From Chthoniobacterales bacterium (lineage in GTDB: Bacteria > Verrucomicrobiota > Verrucomicrobiia > Chthoniobacterales > DYNR01), in assembly GCA_026418675.1 (NCBI GenBank), contig JAOAAX010000004.1, positions 59,306 to 123,305 on the forward strand: a DNA stretch of 64,000 bases, given 5' to 3'. A program made the position numbers and the translations under genes. The notes under the pieces were generated by a model that searched no databases, was not told the origin of the DNA, and saw nothing but the letters and a program-made list of their open reading frames with translations. Shown in pieces: positions 53,924 to 64,000 of this stretch. Positions within the stretch are counted from its first letter, which is position 1. Every line of letters starts with the position of its first letter.

Positions 53924-55606
53924 TTAATTTTTGCGATTTTCTCCTGGGCGATATTCTTCTTGGGCGGCGAGGAAAGCTTGTTCGAGGCCGACCATATCTT
54001 CTCCTGGTCGGAGCATATCGAGGGCTTCTGATTCGCGGCGTAATTGTTCTTCGCTGTAATTAGCGGCTTTGATGGAGAGGCCGATACGGCGGTCCACGCG
54101 GTCCACTTTGATAACTCTGGCTTCGACTTGTTGGCCGACTTTGAGGACGTCTTTGACTCTCGCGACGTGTTCTTCGCTGATTTGGGAGATATGGACGAGC
54201 CCATCGATATCACCTGGAAGAGCGACGAAGGCACCGAAATTGGTAATTTTGGTGACTTTTCCTGTGACGAGGTCACCGATTTTGAAGCGTTGTTCGATGG
54301 TTTTCCAGGGGTCTTCTTCGAGTTGTTTAATGCCGAGGCTGATGCGCTGGTTTGCTTTGTCAATATCGAGGACGACGGCTTCGATTTCGTCGCCTTTTTT
54401 GAGCATTTCGCTTGGATGGTTAATTTTGCGGGTCCAGCTCAAATCTGAGACGTGGATCATGCCATCGATTCCTTCTTCGAGCTCGATGAAGGCGCCATAG
54501 GCGGTCATGTTGCGGACTTTTCCGCGGACTTGTTTGCCGATGACGTAACGCTGTTCAATTTCGTCCCATGGGTTGGGCTCGAGTTGGCGAATACCGAGAG
54601 AAATTTTCAATTCGTCCTTATTGATACCGAGGACCATAGCTTCGACTTCCTGGCCGAGTTGGAGGACGTCGGAGGGGCGGGCGATGCGCTTAGTCCAGGA
54701 GAGTTCGGAGACGTGGATGAGACCCTCGACACCTTCCTCGATTTGGACGAAGGCTCCGTAGGGCATGAGACTTGTGACTTTGCCTTTTACGCGGGAACCG
54801 ATGGGGTAACGTTCGGCGATATTTTCCCAAGGATTTGGTTGGCCTTGTTTGAGGCCGAGGGAGACTCTTTCTTTTTCGCGGTTTATATCCAGAACGACGA
54901 CCTCGACTTCTTGGCCGATGCTGAGGACTTCGGCTGGGTGGTTGATGCGGGACCATGAAATGTCTGTAACGTGAATGAGGCCGTCTATACCGTTGAGGTC
55001 AATGAAAGCGCCAAACTCCGTGATGTTTTTAATGATACCTTTGACTTTGTCGCCGACTTTGACTGTGTTTAAGAATTGCTGTCTGCGCTCGGCTCTTTCT
55101 TGTTCGATTAGCTCGCGACGGCTGAGGACGACGTTTTTTCGTTCTTCGCTAATTTTGACGATTTTGAAATCGTAGGTATTGCCAACGAACTGATTGAGGT
55201 CTTTGGGAGGGATAATGTCCACCTGGGATGCAGGCAAGAAAGCTTCGACGCCGATGTTAACGGAGAGACCTCCTTTGACGACGGCGCGGACGCGGCCGCG
55301 GATGATACCCCCTTCCTGATAAACTCGGACGATTTTTTCCCAGTTTTGGCGTTGGGCAGCTTTTTGCTTAGAGAGGACGACCATGCCATCGTCGTTTTCG
55401 AGGCGTTCGAGGAGGACCTCGATTTCATCGCCGACTTCAACTTCGGAGGGGTCGTCAAATTCAATGGCGGGGATGATTCCTTCAGATTTGTAACCGATAT
55501 CAACCAAAAATTCGTTTGGGCGTTTTTCGAGGATATGGCCTTTTACGATGCTGCCTTCTCGGTAGTTTTTAGTGGATTTTTCGATCAGTTCTTGAATTTT
55601 CGACAT
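53924..55606 (-). CDS. rpsA: 30S ribosomal protein S1
   Basis: Repeated S1 domains (VKGIIKNITEFGAFIDLNGIDGLIHVTDISW...VRGKVRNMTAYGAFIELEEGIDGMIHVSDLSW). Confidence 0.96.
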   Translation of the reverse strand: MSKIQELIEKSTKNYREGSIVKGHILEKRPNEFLVDIGYKSEGIIPAIEFDDPSEVEVGDEIEVLLERLENDDGMVVLSKQKAAQRQNWEKIVRVYQEGGIIRGRVRAVVKGGLSVNIGVEAFLPASQVDIIPPKDLNQFVGNTYDFKIVKISEERKNVVLSRRELIEQERAERRQQFLNTVKVGDKVKGIIKNITEFGAFIDLNGIDGLIHVTDISWSRINHPAEVLSIGQEVEVVVLDINREKERVSLGLKQGQPNPWENIAERYPIGSRVKGKVTSLMPYGAFVQIEEGVEGLIHVSELSWTKRIARPSDVLQLGQEVEAMVLGINKDELKISLGIRQLEPNPWDEIEQRYVIGKQVRGKVRNMTAYGAFIELEEGIDGMIHVSDLSWTRKINHPSEMLKKGDEIEAVVLDIDKANQRISLGIKQLEEDPWKTIEQRFKIGDLVTGKVTKITNFGAFVALPGDIDGLVHISQISEEHVARVKDVLKVGQQVEARVIKVDRVDRRIGLSIKAANYSEEQLRRESEALDMLRPGEDMVGLEQAFLAAQEEYRPGENRKN

Positions 55607-55847
55607 AGGGTTAGGTTTAGTGTGAGTAAGAGGACGACGCATCCGCACTTACGGAGTGCCGTGGGGCTGAGAAAAAAACAGCCAAAGGGTTTAATACTGA
55701 AACTTTATTCGGTGAGAAAGTCAACTTTTTAATGAAAAAAATTAGCAACGATGCATGGGAAAAAGAGATAAAGTGATCTTGAATTGAAATTTCAACTTGG
55801 ATGGTAAGATTGGGTAAAGTAAAAAGGGATTAGAAAGAGGAGAAACT

Positions 55848-58733
55848 GTGATACCCTCTCAGAAGATTCAGGAGATTGCAAATTCGATTGCCTATAAAGC
55901 GATTTTCCCTGTGGTTATTACGGATAGCAAGAGGCGGACGGTATGGGTTAATCCAGTATTTATTCGGCTTACTGGATATACGTTGGAGGAAATGAGAGGG
56001 AAGACTCCTGGTTCTGTGCTGCAATGTGAGAAGACGGACATTGAGGTTGTGCGCTATATGCGTCGGATGCTTGACAGTGGCAAGCCATGCACCGTTGAGA
56101 TACTAAACCGCTCAAAATTAGGGAAAGAATATTGGGTTGAGTTGAACATTCAGCCGGTTTTTGACCAAGATGGGAATCTTGAAGCATTTTTTGCGATTCA
56201 GCGCGACATCACGCGTACTGTTCTTGCAGAAAGAAAGTTGAAAGAAAAGGAGCAGCTTCTCCAGAAATTAACTGCTCAGGTTCCAGGGGTTCTGTATCAG
56301 TATCGGTTAGGTCCGGATGGGCATGTCTCTGTTCCGTATTGTTCGGAGGCAATTCATGAGGTGTATGAATTGACCCCGGAAGAAGTCCGAGAGGATGCTT
56401 CAAAAGCTTTTGAACGAATATTGACGGAGGACTTACCGGCTCTTTTAGAGAGTGTGGAGATATCAAAAAATGAACTTACGGACTGGAAAAAAGACTTTCG
56501 AGTCCTTTTGCCGAAGAAGGGCATGCGGTGGTTACGCGGATTTGCCCGTCCTCAGCGCCAGCCGGACGGTTCGACGCTTTGGCATGGATTTATTACGGAC
56601 ATAACGGAGGAAAAAGAAAAGGAGCAATATATCGAGAATAGTCGGCAAATTCTTTTATTTCTTTTTAATGAGGTTCTTGCCGGGTATTGGGACTGGGATC
56701 TTTCGAAGCCAGAAGAAATTTACAGTCAGAGAATCAAAAGTTTCCTTGGATATTCTGAGGCGGAATTTCCGAATACGGTGACATTCTGGAAAAATCTTGT
56801 TTATCCAGAGGATTTGGAATTGCTTTTGAGGTCTTTTGATAAACATGTGGCTTCAGGTGGGAAGGAGCCATTTAGTGCTGAGGTGCGATTTCGGCATAAA
56901 GAGGGGCATTATGTTTGGTTAATGAGTTGTGGCAAGGTGTTGGAGTGGACGGATGATGGGCGAGCGAAGCGGGCAATTGGATGTTTTGTGGATATTGGAG
57001 ACCGGAAAATGGCGGAGAAAAAGTTGGAGGAAGCGAACAAGGAATTGGAGATGCTTATCCAGAAAGAGCGCGAGCTTGCTGCACGAGCCGAGGATGCCAA
57101 CAGAGCGAAGAGTGAATTTTTAGCGAACATGAGCCATGAGATACGGACGCCGATGAATGGGATACTTGGGATGGCTTCGTTGCTGCTAGAGACGGATTTA
57201 ACGGACGAGCAAAGGCGTTTTGCAGAAGTGATCCAATCATCCGGCGAGTCATTGTTGACGTTGTTGAATGACATATTGGATTTTTCGAAGATTGAGGCTC
57301 GGCGTTTGGAGCTTGAGGAGATTGTTTTTGATTTGCCCCATTTGCTTGAGGATTTTGCTGATGCAGTGGCGGTTCGTGCCCATGCCCGGAATTTGGAATT
57401 TTTCCTGTTGGCGTCGCCGAATCTCCCGCGATGGGTTAGTGGTGATCCTGGGCGATTGCGGCAAATACTCAACAATCTTGCCGGGAATGCGATAAAGTTT
57501 ACGGAACACGGGCATGTAATTGTTCGGGCTTTAGCGGAGGGAGGGGTGCGCGGGTTGGAAAATGGTAATGAAAACGATGTAGTTGTCCGTTTTGAAGTTG
57601 AAGATACAGGGATAGGGATACCCGAGGAAAAGCAGGAAAAGCTTTTTCAACGTTTTACGCAGGCGGATTCCTCGATAACGCGTCAGTATGGGGGGACGGG
57701 GCTTGGGCTAGCGATAGCGAAGCAATTAGTGGAGATGATGGGAGGGAGTATCGGTTTTGCGAGCAAAGTGGGGGAAGGGACGAAGTTTTGGGTGACCATT
57801 CGATTCAAGCCAGCAGATCCTCCAGCGGATTTTGGCCCTGAGCCGAATGCGCGCCATCTCCATGGCAAACGCGCGTTAGTTCTTGATGATAATCCAATCA
57901 ATCGGGAGATTCTATGCCTGCAAATGAGTCGGTGGGGTATAGAGGTGGTGGAGGCGAGGGAAGGGGAGACAGCAATCGATTTGCTAAAGGCAGCGTTTGA
58001 GGAGGGGCGGCCATTTTTTTATTTGATTCTAGATTTGCAATTGTCTGGGATGTCTGGGATAGAATTAGCGAGGCGAATTCGGAGCCTGCCGGAATTTGAT
58101 CCGGTTTGGATAATTCTTTTGACTTCGTTGGGGCAGCCTGGGGATGCTGTGCGAAGTGTGGAGGCTGGGATTGATGCGTATTTGAATAAACCAGTGCGGG
58201 CATCGGAGCTTCGGGACATGCTGTTACGGTTATCGTTACAACCACGTCCTCCGAAGTATAAGCAAGAGAAGGGGAGGCGGCTGATAACTCGCCATACGCT
58301 TCGGGAATCTATGCCGGCAAGGGATGGACGGCCCTTGAGGATATTGCTTGTGGAGGATAATCCTGTGAATCAGACAGTTGGGCAGGCGATGTTGCGCAAG
58401 TTGGGATGCACCGTGGATATTGCAGGGAATGGATATGAAGCGATTCGTGCGCTGGAACTGTTTCCTTATGATTTGGTTTTGATGGATGTGCAGATGCCTG
58501 AGCTGGATGGTGTTGCTGCGACGATGAGGATAAGGAGTGGTGATTCAGAGGTATTGAATCGAGAGGTTCCAATAATTGCGATGACAGCGCATGCCATGGC
58601 AGGGGATCGGGAGAGATTTCTGGATGCAGGAATGGATGATTACATTTCAAAACCTGTGACAGCTAAGGCACTTATTGAAATGCTGCAGAAATGGTTTCCG
58701 GATTTTAATCCACGATTCCAGGATAGAAGGTGA
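55848..58733 (+). CDS. Hybrid sensor histidine kinase (three PAS-like domains, HisKA, HATPase, two REC)
   Basis: [32 protein letters not shown]; RECs VLDDNPINREIL...LILDLQLSGMSG and [14 protein letters not shown]...LVLMDVQMPELDG. Confidence 0.95.
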   Translation: MIPSQKIQEIANSIAYKAIFPVVITDSKRRTVWVNPVFIRLTGYTLEEMRGKTPGSVLQCEKTDIEVVRYMRRMLDSGKPCTVEILNRSKLGKEYWVELNIQPVFDQDGNLEAFFAIQRDITRTVLAERKLKEKEQLLQKLTAQVPGVLYQYRLGPDGHVSVPYCSEAIHEVYELTPEEVREDASKAFERILTEDLPALLESVEISKNELTDWKKDFRVLLPKKGMRWLRGFARPQRQPDGSTLWHGFITDITEEKEKEQYIENSRQILLFLFNEVLAGYWDWDLSKPEEIYSQRIKSFLGYSEAEFPNTVTFWKNLVYPEDLELLLRSFDKHVASGGKEPFSAEVRFRHKEGHYVWLMSCGKVLEWTDDGRAKRAIGCFVDIGDRKMAEKKLEEANKELEMLIQKERELAARAEDANRAKSEFLANMSHEIRTPMNGILGMASLLLETDLTDEQRRFAEVIQSSGESLLTLLNDILDFSKIEARRLELEEIVFDLPHLLEDFADAVAVRAHARNLEFFLLASPNLPRWVSGDPGRLRQILNNLAGNAIKFTEHGHVIVRALAEGGVRGLENGNENDVVVRFEVEDTGIGIPEEKQEKLFQRFTQADSSITRQYGGTGLGLAIAKQLVEMMGGSIGFASKVGEGTKFWVTIRFKPADPPADFGPEPNARHLHGKRALVLDDNPINREILCLQMSRWGIEVVEAREGETAIDLLKAAFEEGRPFFYLILDLQLSGMSGIELARRIRSLPEFDPVWIILLTSLGQPGDAVRSVEAGIDAYLNKPVRASELRDMLLRLSLQPRPPKYKQEKGRRLITRHTLRESMPARDGRPLRILLVEDNPVNQTVGQAMLRKLGCTVDIAGNGYEAIRALELFPYDLVLMDVQMPELDGVAATMRIRSGDSEVLNREVPIIAMTAHAMAGDRERFLDAGMDDYISKPVTAKALIEMLQKWFPDFNPRFQDRR

Positions 58734-58736
58734 GCT

Positions 58737-61700
58737 ATGCCTATTTCTAAGGGGTTTGTTGCCTGCCTTTTGATTGCTATTCTTTCCCTTGTGGGGGGGG
58801 CTTTTCTTGTAGTGCAAGAGGTTCATTTTCAGGATGCCAGGTTACGGGAGAGGGCTCTTTACAAAGTTTTTGGGACTGCACAGACAGTAGATACGAATCT
58901 GATTGCACGCTTAGAGGGGACAATTAGAGACATAAAAAAGCCGGAATATTGGATACTCAAAAGCCAATTAAAATCGATACAGAAGAGCTTAGAAGATGTT
59001 CGATTTGTGTTTCTGCTTGGGCGCAGGCCTGATGGGATGCTATATACGATGCTTGATGGAGAGCCGGAAGATTCTCCTGATATTTCTCAACCTGGTGAGG
59101 AATATCCTGAAGCTTCTGAAGGAGAAAAGAGAGTTTTCAGGGAGGGGACTCCGGTAGTTGAAGGACCTATTGAGAATAGGTGGGGGACATGGGTTTCGGC
59201 GCAAGTTCCTCTTTATGGTTATGGAGAATTGGGTCAAGAGAGAGCGGTTCCGATAGCTTCGTTTGGTATGGATATTGCAGCTAATTTTTGGAGGCGGGAG
59301 GTTTTTTTGCGGTGTTTGCCGACAATTTTTTTTGTGATTTACATTTTGATCGTTTTTTTGGTTGCGGCGTGGTTATTTTACCTACGAGCAAAGGGAGCAC
59401 TTAGTAGGTGGCAGTTACTACAATATTGGGAGGTTTTTATTCTGTTTTTCGCTGGGCTTGGTTTTACGATTTTTGCTTCGTATAAGAGCTATGAGATTCA
59501 AAACGAGAATCGAGTATTATATTTTCGGAGAGGTGCGAATTCCCAGCTATCGGCGGTTTGGGTTCAACTGAGGGAGATAGGAAAGTCGGACTTAGTTGCC
59601 ATGCAAAAGTCTTTGGAGGGAGATTCGTTGCATTTTCAGGATATTTTTCGTTCGCTAAGTAGTAGTTTTCTGTTTAAGCCTGTATACGCTGTAATTTCGC
59701 TTGTGAGTGAAAATAGGGGTGGGTATCGGGTTTTGGAACATATTTTGAATTCTCAGGTTGAAGTGAAGGAGAAGCTTTTAGGGGGCAGTGAATGGGAGGC
59801 TGGATCGAAGTTTGCGGAACTTGCGAGGAGGTGTCATGAAGTTGGGTATCCTTTAATTGGGGAGGAACCTATCCAGATATTTATTCGTGGCGAACCAGTT
59901 CCTGGGCTTCTTGTTTTTGTGCCTTTGTTTTTTCAATCATCTAATTCAAAGGGAATTGATCGTGGGACGATTGTGGTGGCACTGCGAGGGGACCAGATTT
60001 TACCAAACGTGGGAAAGGAGTGGCCAACAGGGCAAGGACGATTTTATAATTCGTTGATTTCTTATGTTCGAGAGGACGGTGAGCGGATTGTTCTTAATAA
60101 AAGAGGTGGGGAGGCTTTGGAAGAGGGCGGTATTTTCAAGGTAAGATTTCCAATTTGTTTCCTTGGGAATGTCCTTGAACTTGAGGTTCAAGCTGCTTCA
60201 GCTTTTTTCCGAACGAATCCGGTGAATGGATGGAAAGTTATATTGGGCAGTGGTTTTGTAACGACAATTGGATTGTGCATCGCACTTGGATCAGTCTTAA
60301 ACCAACGAGCGAAGCTTGAACGTGGCGTTAATCGTCGCACGCGGGCGTTGCTTGAAGCAAGGCAGAGATATGAGATGCTCGCACGAAGTAGCCGGACATT
60401 TGTTTGGGAGGTTTCACCGAGTGGGGTGATTACGTTTGCATCTGGAGCAGTTGAAGAGATTACGGGATTTTCTCCGGAGGAGTTGGTTGGGAAGGTTAAG
60501 CTTGCAGAGTTGGTGGTTGAGTGTGGTGAAAGTGGTGGTTCAAAATTGCAAACTCCTGGACTACTCAGTGGGGAGGGAGGTATTTGGCGTGAGTTTATAA
60601 AAAATATTGAAGTCAAGATTAAGAATAGAGAGGGAAAGGAGATTTGGGTTGTAGTTAGCGGGTATCCTTTATTGGATAACAGGGGGGATTATCGTGGATA
60701 CAGTGGAAGTTTTACAGACGTCAATGCCTTGAAGGAAGCGCAGGGGGCACTTGAGAGGCAAACTCGATTGCAGGAAATGCTAATTGAGATATGCTCGCGC
60801 TATATCAATCTTTCCCTGGAGGAGTTTGATTCAGCAGTAGAGGAGTCGCTTGGTAGGCTTGGAAGGTTTGTGGGAGCGGATCGGTCCTATATTTTCGAGT
60901 ATCATTTTAAGGAGGACATTTGCACAAATACGCACGAGTGGTGTGCAGAGGGAGTTGAGCCTCAGATAAACGATTTGCAGGCGGTTCCTTTGAGTATGAT
61001 TCCGGATTGGGTGGGGAGGCATTTGAAAGGGGAGACGATTTTCGTAGCGGATGTTCAGGGATTGCCAGGGGATAGCAATTTGCGTCTGGTTTTAGAACCA
61101 CAGGGGATTCTAAGCTTAATTACAGTTCCACTGATGGATGGTGAGCAGTGTCTTGGATTTGTGGGGTTTGATTTCGTGCGGCAACGTCATGTTTGCCAAA
61201 AAGCCGAGGAGGATTTGCTGAGATTATTTGCCCAGATGCTGGTTTTGTTGCGGAAGCGACAAGCCAATGAGGACATGTTGCGGCGTGCTCGGGAGGAAGC
61301 GGAGAGGGCCAGTCGAGCGAAGAGCGAATTTCTGGCAAACATGAGCCATGAGATTCGAACGCCGATGAATGGAATAATGGGGACGCTTGCCCTTTTGCTT
61401 GATACGCCGTTGGATGAGAATCAACAACGGTATGCGCGGACGGCGTTGAATAGTGCGGAAGCTTTGCTTGGTTTGCTGAATGACATTTTGGATTTTTCGA
61501 AGATGGAGGCGGGGAAGTTTGAGCTGGACAAGAGGGAATTTGTGTTACTGCAGACGCTGGAGGAGGCGGTTGCGCCGTTTGCTTTGCGAGCGCAGAATAA
61601 GGGTTTGGAGTTTATTTGCAATATTCGGCCGGAGGTTCCGCAGCGGTTGGTTGGCGATCCGTTACGGTTACGGCAAGTGATAGCAAATTTGGCAGGGAAT

Positions 61701-63047
61701 GCTGTAAAGTTTACGGAGAAGGGAGAGATTTCCGTTATGGTGATGCTTGAGGGGCCCAAAAAAGAAGAGGGGTTTAAAAGTGGTGAAATCGTTGCCCTTC
61801 GGTTTGAAGTTCGGGATACGGGGATTGGAATACCTGCGGAGGATAAAATAAAACTATTTCAGAAGTTTTCGCAGGTTGATTCATCTTCGACTCGTCGTTA
61901 TGGGGGGAGTGGGCTTGGGCTTGCGATTGCTAAACAGATTGCGGAACTAATGGGTGGGGAGATAGGGGTTGAATCGGAGCCTGGGAAGGGGTCGTGTTTT
62001 TGGTTTACGGCGAAGTTTCCAGTAGGGCAGCAGAAAGCTGAAGATTTCAAAGAATACACTTCTGAAAACCCATTGTGTTGTAAGAGGTTTTTGGTAGTTG
62101 ATGATAACGAAACGAATCGGAATCTTCTGACCCAACAGTTGGAGGCTTGGGGAGGGTATGCTAAGGCTGTTGGGGATGGGCCGAGTGCGCTTGCGGAGCT
62201 TCGGGCTTCGCGGATGGATGGCAATCCTTACCATGTCGCGCTCTTGGATATGCAAATGCCAGGGATGGATGGAGTTGCTCTTGCGAGGGTGATTGAGGAT
62301 GATCCGACGTTTCATGGAATCTCCGTGATCTTGCTAACTTCGCTTGACCAGCAAATGAAGACGGAGGAGCTTGAGCGAGCCGGAATAGATGCGTGGTTAA
62401 ATAAGCCTGTGCGTCAGATTGAACTTTATGAGACAATTTCAAATGTTTTGACTCGCAAAGGTTTAGCTACTTCACGTTTGCCGGAAGTTACCTTCACAAT
62501 TCCCAAGGAGTGTATGCGAAGAGAGGAAGGTGGAGCTGAAGGGGTTGGTTCCGTTTGTGAGCCGGAAGGGGCTGATGAAGGGAGAGATGGAAATAAGGAA
62601 GTAGCAACTGTTTCTAAAGCTGAGAAAACGAGGGCTAATACAACGAAGAGGGTTCTTCTTGTAGAGGACAACCCAGTCAATCAAACTGTGGCGTTAGGTT
62701 TGCTGCAGAAGCTAGGATTTGAAGCGGATTTGGCTAAGGATGGATATGAAGCGTTGGAGATTTTAGCTCAAAGAGAGTATGGTTTGGTTCTTTTGGATCT
62801 TCAAATGCCGGGTTTGGATGGATTTGAGGTAGCGAGGCAAATTCGGGCTGGATGGGGTGGCAAGATTCGAAACACAGAGATTCCGATAGCTGCGATGACA
62901 GCCCATGCAATGCAGCGAGATCGGGACGAATCCATGAGGGCAGGGATGAATGATTTTCTGACGAAACCGGTGAGTCCTCGTGCTCTACAGGAGGTAGTTC
63001 GGAAATGGCTGCCGGCCGAAGAGCTGGCAAAACGGGGAGGAAGTTAA
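58737..63047 (+). CDS. Membrane hybrid sensor histidine kinase (two predicted extracytoplasmic sensor regions, PAS, GAF, HisKA, HATPase, two REC), 1436 aa
   Basis: Four hydrophobic TM-like segments; [32 protein letters not shown]; RECs [13 protein letters not shown]...[13 protein letters not shown] and [15 protein letters not shown]...[13 protein letters not shown]. Confidence 0.95.
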   Translation: MPISKGFVACLLIAILSLVGGAFLVVQEVHFQDARLRERALYKVFGTAQTVDTNLIARLEGTIRDIKKPEYWILKSQLKSIQKSLEDVRFVFLLGRRPDGMLYTMLDGEPEDSPDISQPGEEYPEASEGEKRVFREGTPVVEGPIENRWGTWVSAQVPLYGYGELGQERAVPIASFGMDIAANFWRREVFLRCLPTIFFVIYILIVFLVAAWLFYLRAKGALSRWQLLQYWEVFILFFAGLGFTIFASYKSYEIQNENRVLYFRRGANSQLSAVWVQLREIGKSDLVAMQKSLEGDSLHFQDIFRSLSSSFLFKPVYAVISLVSENRGGYRVLEHILNSQVEVKEKLLGGSEWEAGSKFAELARRCHEVGYPLIGEEPIQIFIRGEPVPGLLVFVPLFFQSSNSKGIDRGTIVVALRGDQILPNVGKEWPTGQGRFYNSLISYVREDGERIVLNKRGGEALEEGGIFKVRFPICFLGNVLELEVQAASAFFRTNPVNGWKVILGSGFVTTIGLCIALGSVLNQRAKLERGVNRRTRALLEARQRYEMLARSSRTFVWEVSPSGVITFASGAVEEITGFSPEELVGKVKLAELVVECGESGGSKLQTPGLLSGEGGIWREFIKNIEVKIKNREGKEIWVVVSGYPLLDNRGDYRGYSGSFTDVNALKEAQGALERQTRLQEMLIEICSRYINLSLEEFDSAVEESLGRLGRFVGADRSYIFEYHFKEDICTNTHEWCAEGVEPQINDLQAVPLSMIPDWVGRHLKGETIFVADVQGLPGDSNLRLVLEPQGILSLITVPLMDGEQCLGFVGFDFVRQRHVCQKAEEDLLRLFAQMLVLLRKRQANEDMLRRAREEAERASRAKSEFLANMSHEIRTPMNGIMGTLALLLDTPLDENQQRYARTALNSAEALLGLLNDILDFSKMEAGKFELDKREFVLLQTLEEAVAPFALRAQNKGLEFICNIRPEVPQRLVGDPLRLRQVIANLAGNAVKFTEKGEISVMVMLEGPKKEEGFKSGEIVALRFEVRDTGIGIPAEDKIKLFQKFSQVDSSSTRRYGGSGLGLAIAKQIAELMGGEIGVESEPGKGSCFWFTAKFPVGQQKAEDFKEYTSENPLCCKRFLVVDDNETNRNLLTQQLEAWGGYAKAVGDGPSALAELRASRMDGNPYHVALLDMQMPGMDGVALARVIEDDPTFHGISVILLTSLDQQMKTEELERAGIDAWLNKPVRQIELYETISNVLTRKGLATSRLPEVTFTIPKECMRREEGGAEGVGSVCEPEGADEGRDGNKEVATVSKAEKTRANTTKRVLLVEDNPVNQTVALGLLQKLGFEADLAKDGYEALEILAQREYGLVLLDLQMPGLDGFEVARQIRAGWGGKIRNTEIPIAAMTAHAMQRDRDESMRAGMNDFLTKPVSPRALQEVVRKWLPAEELAKRGGS

Positions 63048-63080
63048 GGGAGAGTAAGGATAGTGGGAAAAATGGTAAGA

Positions 63081-63096
63081 TAGACCTAGAGGTCTA
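63081..63096. promoter_or_regulatory. Short perfect palindrome TAGACCT-AG-AGGTCTA (operator-like)
   Basis: 7-bp inverted repeat with 2-nt centre between the hybrid kinase stop and the rfbD-like start. Confidence 0.4.
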
Positions 63097-63131
63097 AAAT
63101 GTAGCCAGTAGTGTCAGAGGGAATCACGACG

Positions 63132-64000
63132 ATGATGAGCGATTGCAGTGCAAGTGATAGCGGGAAAAAAACGCTAAAAGCGGTAGCGATTATTGGTTCT
63201 GGGGGTCGGCTGGGGGGTAGCTTAGCAATGCGATGGGGAGGGAGGTTTCGGCTGGAGCTTTATCCGAAGAGCCTGTTGGACTTAAAGGATTTGGATGCCG
63301 TTGTCCGATGTGTAGAAAAGTCGGAGGCCAGTTGGGTTGTGAACTGTGCTGCGATGACGCGGCTAGAGGTTTGTGAGCGGGAGCCGGAGTTGGCTTTTGC
63401 TGTGAATGCGCGTGCACCGGCGGTTCTAGGGAAGGTGTGCGAGCGGCTTGGGAAGCGGCTTGTGCATTTCAGCACGGATTATGTTTTCGATGGGAGGAAG
63501 GCTTCGCCTTATTCCGAGGAGGATGCACCCAATCCGCTGAGCACGTATGCGAAATCGAAACTAGAAGGGGAGAGGAATGTGCTTGAGGCGGATGGTGGGC
63601 ATTTTGTTTTCCGTGTTTCGTGGGTATTTGGGCCCGGGAGGACTGCTTTTCCTGATGAAATTATCCAAAAATCTTTGCGTGGTGAGACCTTACGGGTGGC
63701 GTTTGACAAATGGTCTTCGCCGACGAGTGCGTTTGATGTGGGGGACTTTTTGGGAATGTTGATTGAAAGGGATGAGCAAGTTGGGGGACTTTACCATGTA
63801 TGTAATTCCGGCGGATGTTCGTGGGTGGAGTATGCCGAAGCGACGCTGGAGATAGCGAGTGAGCTTCTTCTGCCGCTTAAAACGCGACAAGTTTATCCAG
63901 TTTCTTTGGAAGAGTTGGGTTTTCTGAGTGCACCGAGGCCTCCGTATTCGGTATTGAGTACGTCGAAGGTGGAGCGGTTGTTTGGTGTGCGGATGCGAGG
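63132..64000 (+). CDS. rfbD: dTDP-4-dehydrorhamnose reductase-like SDR (3' truncated by window edge)
   Basis: AIIGSGGRLGGSLAMRWG...VVNCAAMTRLEVCEREPELAFAVNARAPAVLGKVCERLGKRLVHFSTDYVFDGRKASPYSEEDAPNPLSTYAKSKLEGE; open to the window end, so absent from the ORF track. Confidence 0.88.
   Translation, partial: MMSDCSASDSGKKTLKAVAIIGSGGRLGGSLAMRWGGRFRLELYPKSLLDLKDLDAVVRCVEKSEASWVVNCAAMTRLEVCEREPELAFAVNARAPAVLGKVCERLGKRLVHFSTDYVFDGRKASPYSEEDAPNPLSTYAKSKLEGERNVLEADGGHFVFRVSWVFGPGRTAFPDEIIQKSLRGETLRVAFDKWSSPTSAFDVGDFLGMLIERDEQVGGLYHVCNSGGCSWVEYAEATLEIASELLLPLKTRQVYPVSLEELGFLSAPRPPYSVLSTSKVERLFGVRMR

Overview
This 64 kb window is a bacterial chromosome segment. Gene content suggests a Verrucomicrobiota-like Gram-negative, but this is an inference and was not tested. 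It holds the C-terminal part of pilT, then a long + strand str/S10/spc ribosomal protein cluster (rpsL-rpsG-fusA-rpsJ-rplC-rplD-rplW-rplB-rpsS-[orf]-rplV-rpsC-rplP-rpmC-rpsQ-rplN-rplX-rplE-rpsH-rplF-rplR-rpsE-rplO). The cluster ends abruptly at a terminator at about 15.2 kb. Downstream are: a Ser/Thr kinase; a PD-(D/E)XK-like protein; an Rrf2/M14-peptidase operon; gluQ; gyrB-gyrA; nth; rlpA; rimO; a RodZ-like gene; cca; a cysteine desulfurase; lepA; ctpA; a tRNA-Thr(UGU); purA; uppS; an NtrC-type regulator; metabolic and transport genes; sufT; secA; gmhA; pilD; an msbA-like ABC exporter; rpsA; two large tandem hybrid histidine kinases; and a truncated rfbD-like gene. No CRISPR array, rRNA or recognisable mobile element was seen. 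The strongest unusual signals are: (1) an extreme strand-composition (GC-skew) flip across the ribosomal cluster, C-rich on the left and G-rich on the right, with the switch zone coinciding with premature truncation of the spc operon and a structured intergenic region (candidate origin or rearrangement junction); (2) an Rrf2-headed operon pairing an intact M14 carboxypeptidase-like protein with a paralogue that has lost its zinc-ligand positions; (3) a predicted exported coiled-coil protein inside the S10 operon; (4) an NtrC-type activator with Glu at the phospho-acceptor Asp position; (5) an RlpA-like protein with Asn at the predicted catalytic Asp position; and (6) ribosomal proteins with long low-complexity tails in an operon almost free of Shine-Dalgarno sequences.
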